59,417 bases of DNA from contig JAJQBC010000062.1 in the NCBI GenBank assembly GCA_021203465.1, positions 1 to 59,417 on the forward strand. Direction: 5' to 3'. Source of the stretch: Lachnospiraceae bacterium (lineage in GTDB: Bacteria; Bacillota; Clostridia; Lachnospirales; Lachnospiraceae). The stretch's first letter is position 1, and each line of letters begins with the position of its first letter. The position numbers and the translations under genes are program-made. Positions 51,093 to 59,417 of this stretch are shown in pieces. A model generated the notes under the pieces. That model saw only the letters and a program-made list of their open reading frames with translations. It had not been told where the DNA came from and did not search any database.

Positions 51093-53262
51093 ACGAATAA
51101 GAAAACGGTCGAATCGACAGCAAAGCGTTGAACAGGGCTTCCGGACGATGCGGGGGACAGCCGTGTCCCAGGGGCTGGCTGTGGACCCGGAACCGACGCC
51201 TGCACAGGAGCAGAATACGCAGACGGAAGCCAACGGGGCGCTGCTGCAGACAGCGGCCGCCCGTCTCCCTCAGGCGCAGGCCGGGAGCGCCGCCGCCGGC
51301 AGCCCTGTCCAGGATCAGGAGACGACGCAGAAAACCTATAAGCAGCGCAGGGAGGATCGGAAACGGGATAAGCTTGCGCAGCAGTTCAATCCGGATGCCG
51401 ATCATGTCTCCTACAATATGATGGAGCAGCTCACCAATCTGGATGCTGAGAGAAAAAATTCCATGACCGCAGACCGTACAAACAGGGCGGTAGCTGCGCG
51501 TGTGGACACCCGCGTACTGCATGCGTTCACGCAGGGGTACCGCACGGACAAAAAGGGCGAAGTGCTCGCGGAAGATCAGGGCAGGAAGGATGCGGACGAC
51601 GCATTCCTCGAGGATTACATTTCCGGGGATGTCGAGCGGAGATGGCCGCACCTGGAGCGTATGACCCGGGAAATCCTGAATGCGGATATCACGCAGGGTA
51701 TGGTGTCGGAGGCCTATCTGGAGAAGCACATGGGAGAGGCCTGGGCAATCGGGGACAAGATGACATACTATGAGAACGTCATGAAGGATCCCATCAATAA
51801 GCCCTTTTTTGACGCCATGCCCCAGTACCAGCTGGAGCTGGTCAGAGAAAAGCTTAACAATCTGATGGCGTCATTTTCCCTTTCGTTGAATTCGAAAGCC
51901 TTCATGAAAGGCTTTGCTATGGACAAGCGTACCTATTATGCAAAAACCAATGCTGAGATGGCCAGGGAGCAGGAGAGCTTCACTTCCGCGGCTTTTACAC
52001 AGAGCCTCGCGCAGTTCCAGCAGGCGGAGGAGGAGATTTACGACAGGGATGCGGAGCGGGAGATCGGCAGGCTGATCTCCGAGACGGAGCCGGGCGCCGC
52101 AGAGGAAGCCCCGCAGGAGCAGGCTGAGGCGGAGGGCGCCGCTGCGGGCGCTCCTGCCGCGGCACAGACCGATGAGTATACCGTGGAGTTTCGGAAAGCC
52201 GTTGATGAGAAACCGGCGGTATATGAGGAGTATAAAACGATGCTGGATAATCTCGCCGCGAAGAGATCGCAGATCGGAGCTTCCTGGAAGTCCATGCGAC
52301 AGAAAGCCGCTGCGGCGCAGACGCTGTGCGCGATGTATGAGGACGCTTCCAGTCCGCAGGAAATCCGGAGGAGAGAAAAGGCGATCGAGAAGGGCGAGGC
52401 CTATGAGGCGGAAGCCGGGCGGCTGGCTGGCGAGCTGGCGGCCTGCACCAATGCGATGGACTTCTTCCTGAAGGACACGCCTCTGTCCGAGGCTGGCAGG
52501 GCAATACTCACCGACAGCGGCTACGTCAGGGAACTCGCGAAAAAGCGATTTACCGGGCAGGGCGGAATTGTAGAGGAGTCCGACGTCGCATATCGCAATG
52601 CGATCAGGGACGGAAAAACCATTGGTGAAACGCGTGCTGCGGCGCTGGTCAAGCTGCAGCTCCGCCAGAGCAAGGAAGAGGGAGCGAAACTGAATTCTCT
52701 CATTATTGGGGATCGCTTCTCCGGACTTTCCGGACAGTATGTAGAATATTTTCACGAGCTGGAAAGAAACGGCGTGAAGATGTCGGACGTGCAGGCGGGG
52801 ATGGAAAAACGAACGTACAGCAAAACCAGTGCGGCCAGCTACGTAACCGGGGAAGGCGTGGATGCGATCACCGCTCATATGATGGAAATGTTCCTGGAGT
52901 ATCTGACAAGCCCGGAGAGTATCCAGTATTTCCGGGAGATGCTGCCCAATGTGAAGGACGCCGCCGTATTCGGCGGCAATATCGACGGCGCGGTCGCCTT
53001 CCTCGCACAGATACTGGTGAACAAATTCGGCGGAAACCACGCGCCCATATTTGATGAAACGCAGAAAAAAGCTTACAACGAAAACGACGCCGTGTTTAAG
53101 GTCGCCATGGAGGCCTGCCGTACGCTGGCGTGCATCAGCGGCATGCCGGGGGTGATCTCGCAGGAAAATGAAGCTCAGCTGCCGGCCACGATTAAGGCGA
53201 TTCTGGACGAGTACCGCGCGGGCCTGGAGACCGTGATGAGAGGGCTGGGATACAGGACATGA
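51079..53262 (+). CDS. Large cargo-like protein 1
   Basis: 727 residues from ATG 51079 (GGAGAGGAAAG upstream); unknown family. A disordered N-terminus of about 95 residues rich in Q, A, P and T with a basic patch (YKQRREDRKRDKLAQQ) leads to a helical region that is clearly paralogous to the protein at 55088 (shared RRWPHLERM and NVMKDPINKPFF at residues 233-244). The second half is different from that of its paralogue (QYVEYFHELERNGVKMSDVQ, GGNIDGAVAFLAQILVNKFG). No signal peptide or membrane helix. Its position after the AAA+ ATPases and pairing with a GNAT gene suggest eCIS cargo (inference). Confidence 0.75.
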   Translation: MGLFERIRKRSNRQQSVEQGFRTMRGTAVSQGLAVDPEPTPAQEQNTQTEANGALLQTAAARLPQAQAGSAAAGSPVQDQETTQKTYKQRREDRKRDKLAQQFNPDADHVSYNMMEQLTNLDAERKNSMTADRTNRAVAARVDTRVLHAFTQGYRTDKKGEVLAEDQGRKDADDAFLEDYISGDVERRWPHLERMTREILNADITQGMVSEAYLEKHMGEAWAIGDKMTYYENVMKDPINKPFFDAMPQYQLELVREKLNNLMASFSLSLNSKAFMKGFAMDKRTYYAKTNAEMAREQESFTSAAFTQSLAQFQQAEEEIYDRDAEREIGRLISETEPGAAEEAPQEQAEAEGAAAGAPAAAQTDEYTVEFRKAVDEKPAVYEEYKTMLDNLAAKRSQIGASWKSMRQKAAAAQTLCAMYEDASSPQEIRRREKAIEKGEAYEAEAGRLAGELAACTNAMDFFLKDTPLSEAGRAILTDSGYVRELAKKRFTGQGGIVEESDVAYRNAIRDGKTIGETRAAALVKLQLRQSKEEGAKLNSLIIGDRFSGLSGQYVEYFHELERNGVKMSDVQAGMEKRTYSKTSAASYVTGEGVDAITAHMMEMFLEYLTSPESIQYFREMLPNVKDAAVFGGNIDGAVAFLAQILVNKFGGNHAPIFDETQKKAYNENDAVFKVAMEACRTLACISGMPGVISQENEAQLPATIKAILDEYRAGLETVMRGLGYRT

Positions 53263-54083
53263 TGCAGATTGGCGTACTGCCGCCGGGTGATCCCGGCGTG
53301 TTCCGGAGTCTCCTGCTTCCCGAGGCGGCGCGGGCGCTGGAGGAAGGGCAGGCTGTGACGGCCCTGGGCCTTACGGAGGGCGATGTGGCGGTCGGGGCGC
53401 TGGCGGGAGATCTGGAAGACGGTTTTTTCCAGATCCGCTCCCTCTATGTCGCGCCGGACTACCGGCGGCGTGGAGGCGGCAGGCTCCTGGTCGGGACGCT
53501 TGAGAAGCTGCTTGCGGAGACGCGCACGGGCATGATGATTCACTTTACCGTGACGCGTCAGGAGCATGAGACGCTCTTTCCCTTCCTCGGGGCGCTGGGC
53601 TTCCGGGATGAGACCAATGAAACGGAAAATATCTATGTGACGACGCTCGGAGAGCTGGGAAAGGCCGCGCACCTTTCCGGCGCGAAGGAGTCGGGCGTCT
53701 CCTTTGCCGAGCTCGACGAGGGGCTGCTGCGGCAGGCGGAGCTGGTAGCGAGAGCAGGCGGATCGCCGCGGCCGGAGGGCGGTGTTGATGGCCCGTACGT
53801 GGAGCGCAGGATCAGCATGGCGATTGTGAGGGAGAACCGGATCGCGGCCTACGCGATCTTCGACCGCTCCTGCCTTGGCAGCCTGACCCTCTCCTCCACC
53901 TGGTCCGGCAGCGTCGGTCCCGCGGCAGTGTTCAGCATGGTGCGCTCCGCATTCGGCAGGGCGAGTCGGCTCTTCCCACCGGAGGAGAAGATCGTGATCC
54001 AGTCCGTGGACCGGCTCACGGCGGCGCTGATCCGGGCCATGGCGCCGCAGGCAAGGATGATTTCTCATACGTGGATGAAGTGA
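53259..54083 (+). CDS. GNAT-like acetyltransferase, cargo-region copy 2
   Basis: 274 residues, closely related to the copy at 50244 (MMQIGVLPPGDPGVFRSLLL; IRSLYVAPDYRRRGGGRLLV with the acetyl-CoA loop R-R-R-G-G-G). The C-terminal GNAT-like half (IAAYAIFDRSCLGSLTLSST) and a final VIQSVDRLTAALIRAMAPQA match copy 1. Its start overlaps the stop of the large protein gene by four bases. No second large protein follows directly; a 147-base gap with a repeat element comes next. Confidence 0.82.
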   Translation: MMQIGVLPPGDPGVFRSLLLPEAARALEEGQAVTALGLTEGDVAVGALAGDLEDGFFQIRSLYVAPDYRRRGGGRLLVGTLEKLLAETRTGMMIHFTVTRQEHETLFPFLGALGFRDETNETENIYVTTLGELGKAAHLSGAKESGVSFAELDEGLLRQAELVARAGGSPRPEGGVDGPYVERRISMAIVRENRIAAYAIFDRSCLGSLTLSSTWSGSVGPAAVFSMVRSAFGRASRLFPPEEKIVIQSVDRLTAALIRAMAPQARMISHTWMK

Positions 54084-54130
54084 TACGCAGGGTCAGAAGG
54101 GCATATAGCCTTCTAAGAAGGAGGCGAAAG

Positions 54131-54199
54131 ATGTCAGGGAATATCTGCTTTACGCGGATTGGAGTGAAGCAGAAACCTGTGGCCTGCTGTTCTGAATAG
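54131..54199 (+). CDS. Doubtful 22-residue reading frame
   Basis: MSGNICFTRIGVKQKPVACC then S-E, with a very strong ribosome site (AAGGAGG at about 54118-54124). It ends inside the TCTGAATAGTTAC repeat motif, so it may be the relic of a gene interrupted by the repeat rather than a real peptide. No family recognised. Confidence 0.2.
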   Translation: MSGNICFTRIGVKQKPVACCSE

Positions 54200-54203
54200 T
54201 TAC
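54191..54203 (+). repeat. TCTGAATAGTTAC intergenic element, copy 2
   Basis: The same 13 bases as at 6825-6837. Here too a short stem-loop lies just upstream (AGCAG...CTGCT, about 54167-54190). It lies in the only sizeable gap of the cargo region, ahead of the GNAT copy with the amber stop. Confidence 0.45.
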
Positions 54204-54230
54204 GAATAGATAAATGAAAAGGAGTACCAT

Positions 54231-55085
54231 ATGGAGACGGGTTAGATCGGACAGGATAATTTAGACAGTTTTTGCAGTCTTCTGCTGCCGGAGGCTGCTG
54301 CGGCGCTGGAAAAGGGAGAACCGCTGAGCGCACTGGGACTGACGTGCGAGGGTACGGCCTGCGGCGCGGCGGCGGCCTGGCTTGCAGGGGAGACGATGGA
54401 GATACGATCCTTCTATATTGCGCCGGATTATCGCCGGCGCGGCGGAGGCAGGCTGCTGATGGAGACCCTTCTCCACTTTGCGGCAGGACATGGCGCCACG
54501 CTGGAGTTCAGCTACACCAGGACCACGTCGGAGCATGATACGATCCCGCCCTTCCTTGAGGAGCTGGGATTCGCGCGGATCGATACGGCAGAGACGCTCT
54601 ACGCGCTGACGGTAGGAGAGCTGAGGGAGAGCCCCTTTTTTAAGGAGACGACGCAGGAGGGCTCTGCCGCGCTACCCTTTGAGGAGGTTCCGGTGCGTGC
54701 GCTGGAGCGGGCCTACAGGGAGGAAGCCGTGCTGGACGAGGATTATCTCGAACATGGCCTGACCGGACCGGAGGTGGACGCGCAGACAAGCGTGGCGGTA
54801 CTGGCTGGCAGAGAGGTTCGTTCCTTCATGGCCTTCACCTCAGCGGGAGCGGACAGTCTCTCCCTCGCCTGGGTGAAGGGAGGGGAGCCGAAGGATCTGC
54901 CGCTGATGTTTCGCGCGGCCTTCGCCCGCATCTGCGAGAAATATCCGCCGGAGGCTTCCTTTACCGTGCAGGCGGTCAACCCGTCCGCGGCGGCGCTGAT
55001 CCGGGCGGTCCTGCCGGCGGCGGTTCCCATCTCGTATACCTGGGTCAGAGAAAGCCTGCCCGTAAGAGAGCAGAAGGAGGAGTGA
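54231..55085 (+). pseudogene. GNAT-like acetyltransferase, cargo-region copy 3, with amber stop at codon 5
   Basis: Translation from ATG 54231 gives M-E-T-G, then TAG (54243-54245), then IGQDNLDSFCSLLLPEAAAA in the same frame. This resumes exactly at the position of IGVLPPGDPGVFRSLLL in the two paralogues, where copy 2 has Q before IG, so a CAG to TAG change explains it. AAAGGAG lies eight bases before the ATG. Downstream the gene is intact to 55085 (IRSFYIAPDYRRRGGGRLLM and a C-terminal domain), and an in-frame ATG at 54396 could give a 229-residue product lacking the first GNAT strands. TAG is used as an ordinary stop elsewhere in the window, so recoding is unlikely. Confidence 0.75.
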
Positions 55086-55087
55086 CG

Positions 55088-57718
55088 ATGTGCTACAATG
55101 AGCAGATAGAGAAGACGAAAAACGCGGACCCGATCAGCATACAGATGCAGCGGCAGACGCAGAAGACGAACGCTTCGGCAGCGCCGGGGGCGGGCGCACC
55201 GCCAGCGGAGAATATCGAGGAGCAGCGCCAGCTCGAGGAAAACGTGACGCTCACCCAGGAGATCCGGCAGGAGCTTCCCCCCGCGCAGGCAGTGCGGACA
55301 GCCCCGGGTATTCCCATCCAGGCGCAGGAGCCCGCGAAAAAGAGCTTTAAGGAGCGCCGACGGGACAGGAAGAAGGCGAAAGCCGCCAGAGAGGCGGGCT
55401 GCCCCGTGGGAAGCGCGGCCTCCTACGACATGCTTACCGCGCTGAAGAGCAGCCACGACGACAGGATGAATTCCTATGAGCCGCGTAAGAAGCAGGTCGC
55501 CGACAGCAAGGCGGACTGGCGCATCCTGTTTGCATTTACCAAAGGTTACAAGGTGAAGGGCAAGGATAAACGCCCTGCCACGCCGCAGGACGCCGAAAAT
55601 AAGCTGCGTGACGACAAGTTTTACGAGGACTACTGCTCCAACGATATCAAGCGCAGAAGACCGCATCTGGAAGAGATGGTCAATGAGCTGCTCAGCCATG
55701 AATATTCGCCGGAAATGTTCACGGAGCAGTATATGCGCGAACATATGCGTGAGATGGGAGAGCTTGGGGACCGGATGCTCTGCATGAATAATGTGATGAA
55801 GGACCCGATCAACGCGCCCTTTTTCCGCACGCTGGACCCGTATCGGGCGCAGGCGCTGGACGAAAGCTTCAAGCTCTTCGTCAAATATCATGGGGCTATG
55901 ATCCAGATCACGGCGAAGTATGGGGTGGATCTCAATCAGAACAGGTACTATGATGCGGACAAAGCGCCTGCCATCGAGATGGGGGAGATGCTGGCGGAAA
56001 CCAACAAGCAGGAATTTGACGCTGGAATCAGCGAGCACGAGCAGACGATGAGCCGCCTTAAAGAGGAGCAGAAGACGCGGGTGGAAAATTCCGCGAAGAG
56101 CTATGCGCAGCGGATGGACGCGGGCAGAGCGCTCCTTGACCGCCTGAAAGAGGACCCCAGGCTGGGACTACAGAAGGGGGAGGAGGCCAGTCAGTTCTTC
56201 TCCCGCAGCCATGTGTTTCTCCAGATGGGCGATGAGTTTTACGAACAGAATCTGGAGAAGATGAAAATGTTTATGGATGTCTATCGGCTGGGAAATAATA
56301 AACCATCCGAGGAACTCTACAATCGTGTGCGCGACCTCGCCGCGCCCCGTCTGGAACGCATCATGAACTGTGATGTGGACGAGCTGGCGGAGCTCACCGA
56401 CGAGGAGCTCCTGGTGCGAACGGCGGAGATTGATGAACTCTTTCTCGATAATATGTTCCTCTCCGACCTGCTGAAGCTGCGGAACCCTGACATGGACAAC
56501 GTGAATCTGGGGGGAGGACAGACGCTTCAGAATCCCACGCTGAAGGATGAGCTGATCGAATACAGAAACGAGGAGTATTCCTATAAGCAGATGATGCTGC
56601 GGGGACTTCACGAACGCGCCCGGGTGGCCGCGGCCCGCCAGGCTTTGAAGGATGGAGTGAAGGAGCCGGAGAAGATGTTCTCCCGGGGAGAGCATGAGAG
56701 AGGTCTTGTAAGTGATGTGGATGAATGGGCAGGGAAGCGTCTGGACATTTCTGAAAGGGCAATACAGAATGCCCGCCGACAGAGGGCGGCGAAGCTGACG
56801 CCGGGAACGCAGGCCTATCGGGATACAATTCAGGAAAGAACGACCAAAATCGGGACCAGCAATCAGATCAGATATGCGGGCAGTCCGCTGCTGCGCGCGC
56901 TGGATGAAGTGTGGAAGGCAGATACAGACGAGGCGAAGCAGATCAGAGAGAGAGTGCAGCGTAGAAATTATTATTCTCTGCAGTGCAGCGAGGCGGAGCT
57001 CAAGGCACGGGGAATCGAGCATAAGGAAATTGGGGAACCGCTGTTCCGTGAGCTTACTGCTTTCTTTGGACTGGAGGCCGCTGAAAAGCTGCTGACTCCG
57101 GAAAAGGCGGTCGCCATGCTGAAGGATCTGGGAGCCGGAGCCGGGATGCACAAGGGGAAATGGACGGAGGACTACATAGAGAACAGGAAGATGCTGAGCA
57201 GGGAGAGGGAAGGGACCCCGGAGGAAGAGCTGAAGCCCGCTGCCGAGCAGAATGCGCGCGGTGTGGCGGCTTTTCGCGAGGTGATCCGGGTGCAGTATGA
57301 TATGCTTACCCGCAAGTACGGGAACGCGATCGAGAGTATGCCCCTGGAGGTGATCGTGCAGAACCAGGTGCAGATTCACAGGGATTTTATGGAGAACCAG
57401 GTGGCGCTGAATATGCTCAGCAAATATCCGGATTTTCTCAATTCCGACGATCCCGAGGATCAGCTCCTTTTTCACCGGCTCCAGTATTATACCTTTATGG
57501 GTGCGATGCTGGACGGAGCCGTCAACTTTTCCGTGAACCCGGCTTTCAGGAGCGAGGAAGAGGTGCGGGAAGCGCTGAAGATGTATATGGCAACCGGGCA
57601 GCAGCAGTCCTTTGTCAGGGAGTCGGAAAGCTGGCTCCTGGCAAACGACAAGGCGTTTCAGCATGGGACTGACTGGGGACAGGGCGTGAATGTCCCGGGA
57701 GAGAACGCGGGCGCATAG
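55088..57718 (+). CDS. Large cargo-like protein 2
   Basis: 876 residues from ATG 55088 (AAGGAGGAG about seven bases upstream; a GTG at 55082 is too close). It shares with the protein at 51079 a disordered Q/A/P-rich start, the basic patch SFKERRRDRKKAKAAREAG, RRRPHLEEMVNELL and NVMKDPINAPFFRTLDPYRA at residues 235 onward. The second half (about 330-876) is different: all-helical, many charged residues, no recognisable catalytic motif. No signal peptide or membrane helix. It fits a modular family with a constant N-terminal half and variable C-terminus, as expected of loaded cargo (inference). Confidence 0.75.
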   Translation: MCYNEQIEKTKNADPISIQMQRQTQKTNASAAPGAGAPPAENIEEQRQLEENVTLTQEIRQELPPAQAVRTAPGIPIQAQEPAKKSFKERRRDRKKAKAAREAGCPVGSAASYDMLTALKSSHDDRMNSYEPRKKQVADSKADWRILFAFTKGYKVKGKDKRPATPQDAENKLRDDKFYEDYCSNDIKRRRPHLEEMVNELLSHEYSPEMFTEQYMREHMREMGELGDRMLCMNNVMKDPINAPFFRTLDPYRAQALDESFKLFVKYHGAMIQITAKYGVDLNQNRYYDADKAPAIEMGEMLAETNKQEFDAGISEHEQTMSRLKEEQKTRVENSAKSYAQRMDAGRALLDRLKEDPRLGLQKGEEASQFFSRSHVFLQMGDEFYEQNLEKMKMFMDVYRLGNNKPSEELYNRVRDLAAPRLERIMNCDVDELAELTDEELLVRTAEIDELFLDNMFLSDLLKLRNPDMDNVNLGGGQTLQNPTLKDELIEYRNEEYSYKQMMLRGLHERARVAAARQALKDGVKEPEKMFSRGEHERGLVSDVDEWAGKRLDISERAIQNARRQRAAKLTPGTQAYRDTIQERTTKIGTSNQIRYAGSPLLRALDEVWKADTDEAKQIRERVQRRNYYSLQCSEAELKARGIEHKEIGEPLFRELTAFFGLEAAEKLLTPEKAVAMLKDLGAGAGMHKGKWTEDYIENRKMLSREREGTPEEELKPAAEQNARGVAAFREVIRVQYDMLTRKYGNAIESMPLEVIVQNQVQIHRDFMENQVALNMLSKYPDFLNSDDPEDQLLFHRLQYYTFMGAMLDGAVNFSVNPAFRSEEEVREALKMYMATGQQQSFVRESESWLLANDKAFQHGTDWGQGVNVPGENAGA

Positions 57719-57733
57719 GCGACGAAAGAGGAG

Positions 57734-59371
57734 ATGGACCGGAAGATGGGCAAAAACCGATGGGAGCAGGAGGCGGAGCAGTTCCGGAAGGACTGCGAGC
57801 GGGCCGGGGAGCTGAGCCAGGAAAACCTGCAAAAGCTGATGCGGGACAATCAGGATACGGAGTACGGAAGGGCGCATCATTTCGCCGAGGTAGAGACGGC
57901 AGAAGATTACCGGCGTCTGGTGCCGCTCACAGATTATTCCGATTATGCGGTATCTGTGGAGCGGATGAGAGCAGGTGAGGGCAATGTCCTAACTGCCTGT
58001 CCGATTCAGCATTTTGTCATGACCTCCGGCAGCACCGGCTATCAGAAGTGGATACCGCTCACGGACGAGGCTTTGTCGCGCGCGCTCATTCCCCTGTGGT
58101 ATGCCTGCCACGGCAAGACGCCGGGGATCGACGCGGGACGGCATCTGGTTCTGAGTGTTTTCAGGATCGACCCTGCGAAGCCGGAGCCGGAGACGCTCCT
58201 CTCCTGCGCGCTGTACCGCGCACTGCATAAACAGTGGACAAAAGACTTTCATCGGCGTATTCTGGGAGGGGAGGAGCTTCTTTTCTCAAGAGAGATTAGC
58301 GACATTCCGTATGTAAAGCTCTGGATCGCACTCTCCTCTCCGGATATGACGGGTATCCAGGCAATTTTCCTGTATGACGCCCTTCTTTTCTTCCGCTATT
58401 TTGAGGAACACTGGGAGAACGTGCTTTTTGAAGTACAGAATCGTTGTATTCCGGAGAATCTTCACATCGGGGCAAAAGAACGCCACACGCTTCTTGCGCT
58501 GCCGTCCCCCGATGATGCGTGGTTTTCTCATGTCCGCAGGGAGTGTAGAGCCGGATTTTCAGGGATCATGAAACGCATCTGGCCGGACTTTCAGTGGATC
58601 AGCGGGATCGGCGACAGCGCATTCGCTGTTCAGGAGAAGCTGCTGAGGGATTATCTGGGCGAGACTCCGATCCATTATTTTTCCTACACCTCATCGGAGT
58701 GCTTCATCGGGATCGCCATGGAGCCGGATCGTCGGGAGTATGTGATGATTCCCCAGTCCGGATATTTCGAGTTTTTACCTGCCGATGATGAGAACGCGCA
58801 GCCGAGGACACTTTCGGAGCTTGATATCGGGGAGAAATATGAACTCATTGTGACAAATTTTTCGGGACTGTACCGCTACCGTCTCGGCGACGTCGTAGAG
58901 GTGAGCGGATTCTGCGGGCAGTCGCCGGTCATAAGGGTCTGCGGCAGGAAAAATCAGGCGATCAATGTAGCCGGTGAAAAGACGGACATGCGGCTGCTCT
59001 CGCGGGCAATGGAGGAGTTCAGGGCACGATCAGGACTCCGTATCAGCGAATACAGCGTCTGTGACGACAAGACGCTGCTGCCGGGAAGATATCAGTGCTT
59101 TATTGAGACGGCCGGTGAAGATTCCGCATATGGACGCAGGAACGTGTCCGGTTACGGCGGATTGCTGGATGAGATCCTTCGTGAGCTGAGTGAGGATTAC
59201 CGGGATCTGCGGGGGATCGGCATGATCGGCAAAGCGCAGGTGTACCGGGTGGAACAGGGAACGCATCTCGCTTGCAGGCGGCGTTTTCAGAAGAAAGAAG
59301 CGCACAGCAAGCCGCTGCAGTACCTGTCAGATCCGGAGGTCATCGCGTATATGAGGGAAAGGACGTTGTAG
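57734..59371 (+). CDS. GH3 family adenylate-forming protein
   Basis: 545 residues, GH3 auxin-responsive family of the ANL superfamily, whose plant members join amino acids to jasmonate or auxin through an acyl-adenylate. The start YGRAHHFAEVETAEDYRRLV is typical; nucleotide motifs are FVMTSGSTGYQKWIPLT and YTSSECFIGIAMEPDRREYV, and LYRYRLGDVVEVSGF closes the N-terminal domain. Bacterial GH3 proteins have no agreed function. It lies 15 bases after cargo-like protein 2, so it is probably the last gene of the operon. It may be a payload enzyme or an unrelated passenger. Confidence 0.88.
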   Translation: MDRKMGKNRWEQEAEQFRKDCERAGELSQENLQKLMRDNQDTEYGRAHHFAEVETAEDYRRLVPLTDYSDYAVSVERMRAGEGNVLTACPIQHFVMTSGSTGYQKWIPLTDEALSRALIPLWYACHGKTPGIDAGRHLVLSVFRIDPAKPEPETLLSCALYRALHKQWTKDFHRRILGGEELLFSREISDIPYVKLWIALSSPDMTGIQAIFLYDALLFFRYFEEHWENVLFEVQNRCIPENLHIGAKERHTLLALPSPDDAWFSHVRRECRAGFSGIMKRIWPDFQWISGIGDSAFAVQEKLLRDYLGETPIHYFSYTSSECFIGIAMEPDRREYVMIPQSGYFEFLPADDENAQPRTLSELDIGEKYELIVTNFSGLYRYRLGDVVEVSGFCGQSPVIRVCGRKNQAINVAGEKTDMRLLSRAMEEFRARSGLRISEYSVCDDKTLLPGRYQCFIETAGEDSAYGRRNVSGYGGLLDEILRELSEDYRDLRGIGMIGKAQVYRVEQGTHLACRRRFQKKEAHSKPLQYLSDPEVIAYMRERTL

Positions 59372-59417
59372 ACAATGCATTCTGATCAGAACATGCTGAA
59401 AAGGATTTATTATAAGG

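Noticed and set aside
54231..54260. TAG read as an amino acid (recoded amber codon)
   Set aside because: TAG ends other well-supported genes in this window, for example at 2172-2174 and 11118-11120, and no suppressor tRNA is seen.

Overview
The window is GC-rich DNA with Clostridia-type gene content: VanW, SleB-type hydrolase, DUF4250, oligoendopeptidase F, GHKL/LytTR regulators and strong AGGAGG ribosome sites. It most resembles a member of the Lachnospiraceae (inference; no marker gene is present). Every protein gene I support is on the + strand. No CRISPR array, rRNA, integrase, terminase, capsid or transposase gene was seen.

Left part (1-15052), housekeeping and envelope genes: a MacB-type ABC exporter (ATPase cut by the window edge, CARDB-like membrane protein, permease); PepF peptidase, nitroreductase and DUF4250; tRNA-Gly(GCC); a 384-base gene-free stretch with hairpins and a tandem 15-mer; a tiny membrane peptide, VanW protein, AIR-synthase-like protein, Lrp regulator, aminotransferase and TrmL; a coiled-coil SleB-type hydrolase; tRNA-Pro(CGG); an orphan LuxR-type regulator; and a Cys-rich protein of unknown function. 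Several terminators separate these units.

Right part (15127-59371): an almost gapless one-directional block of about 44 kb encoding an extracellular contractile injection system (eCIS, Afp/PVC-like). It opens with a LytTR response regulator and GHKL kinase. An unusual membrane and envelope module follows: an eCIS-type protein with an Ig-like end, a membrane-anchored pseudokinase-like protein, a multi-pass degenerate class III cyclase-like protein with TPRs, a membrane MORN-repeat protein and an exported TolC-like coiled-coil protein. Next come the particle genes: DUF4255 cap, an unknown protein, DUF4280 PAAR-like tip, sheath, tube 1, tail-assembly protein, DUF6760, tube 2, a 943-residue Glu/Arg-rich protein, two CIS_tube paralogues, gpD-like hub, gpV-like spike, gp25, two J-type baseplate proteins and a gpI-like protein. 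A regulatory and ATPase module (STAS, FtsE-like ABC ATPase, RsbW-like kinase, 73-residue protein, two tandem-AAA+ proteins) precedes a cargo-like region of three GNAT-like genes (one with an amber stop), two large paralogous proteins with a shared N-terminal half, and a GH3-family enzyme.

The most unusual points are: (i) an in-frame T_TTA_AAT slippery heptamer at the end of the tail-assembly gene, placed so that a -1 shift would fuse it to the DUF6760 frame, which has no normal start codon nearby; (ii) a strongly foldable 199-base spacer after the first tube gene; (iii) the signalling-like membrane module built from apparently inactive enzyme folds; (iv) a partner-switch pair around an orphan FtsE-like ATPase inside an injection-system operon; and (v) repeated GNAT/large-protein pairs that look like a cargo cassette. 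All function statements come from reading motifs by eye; no search was run.
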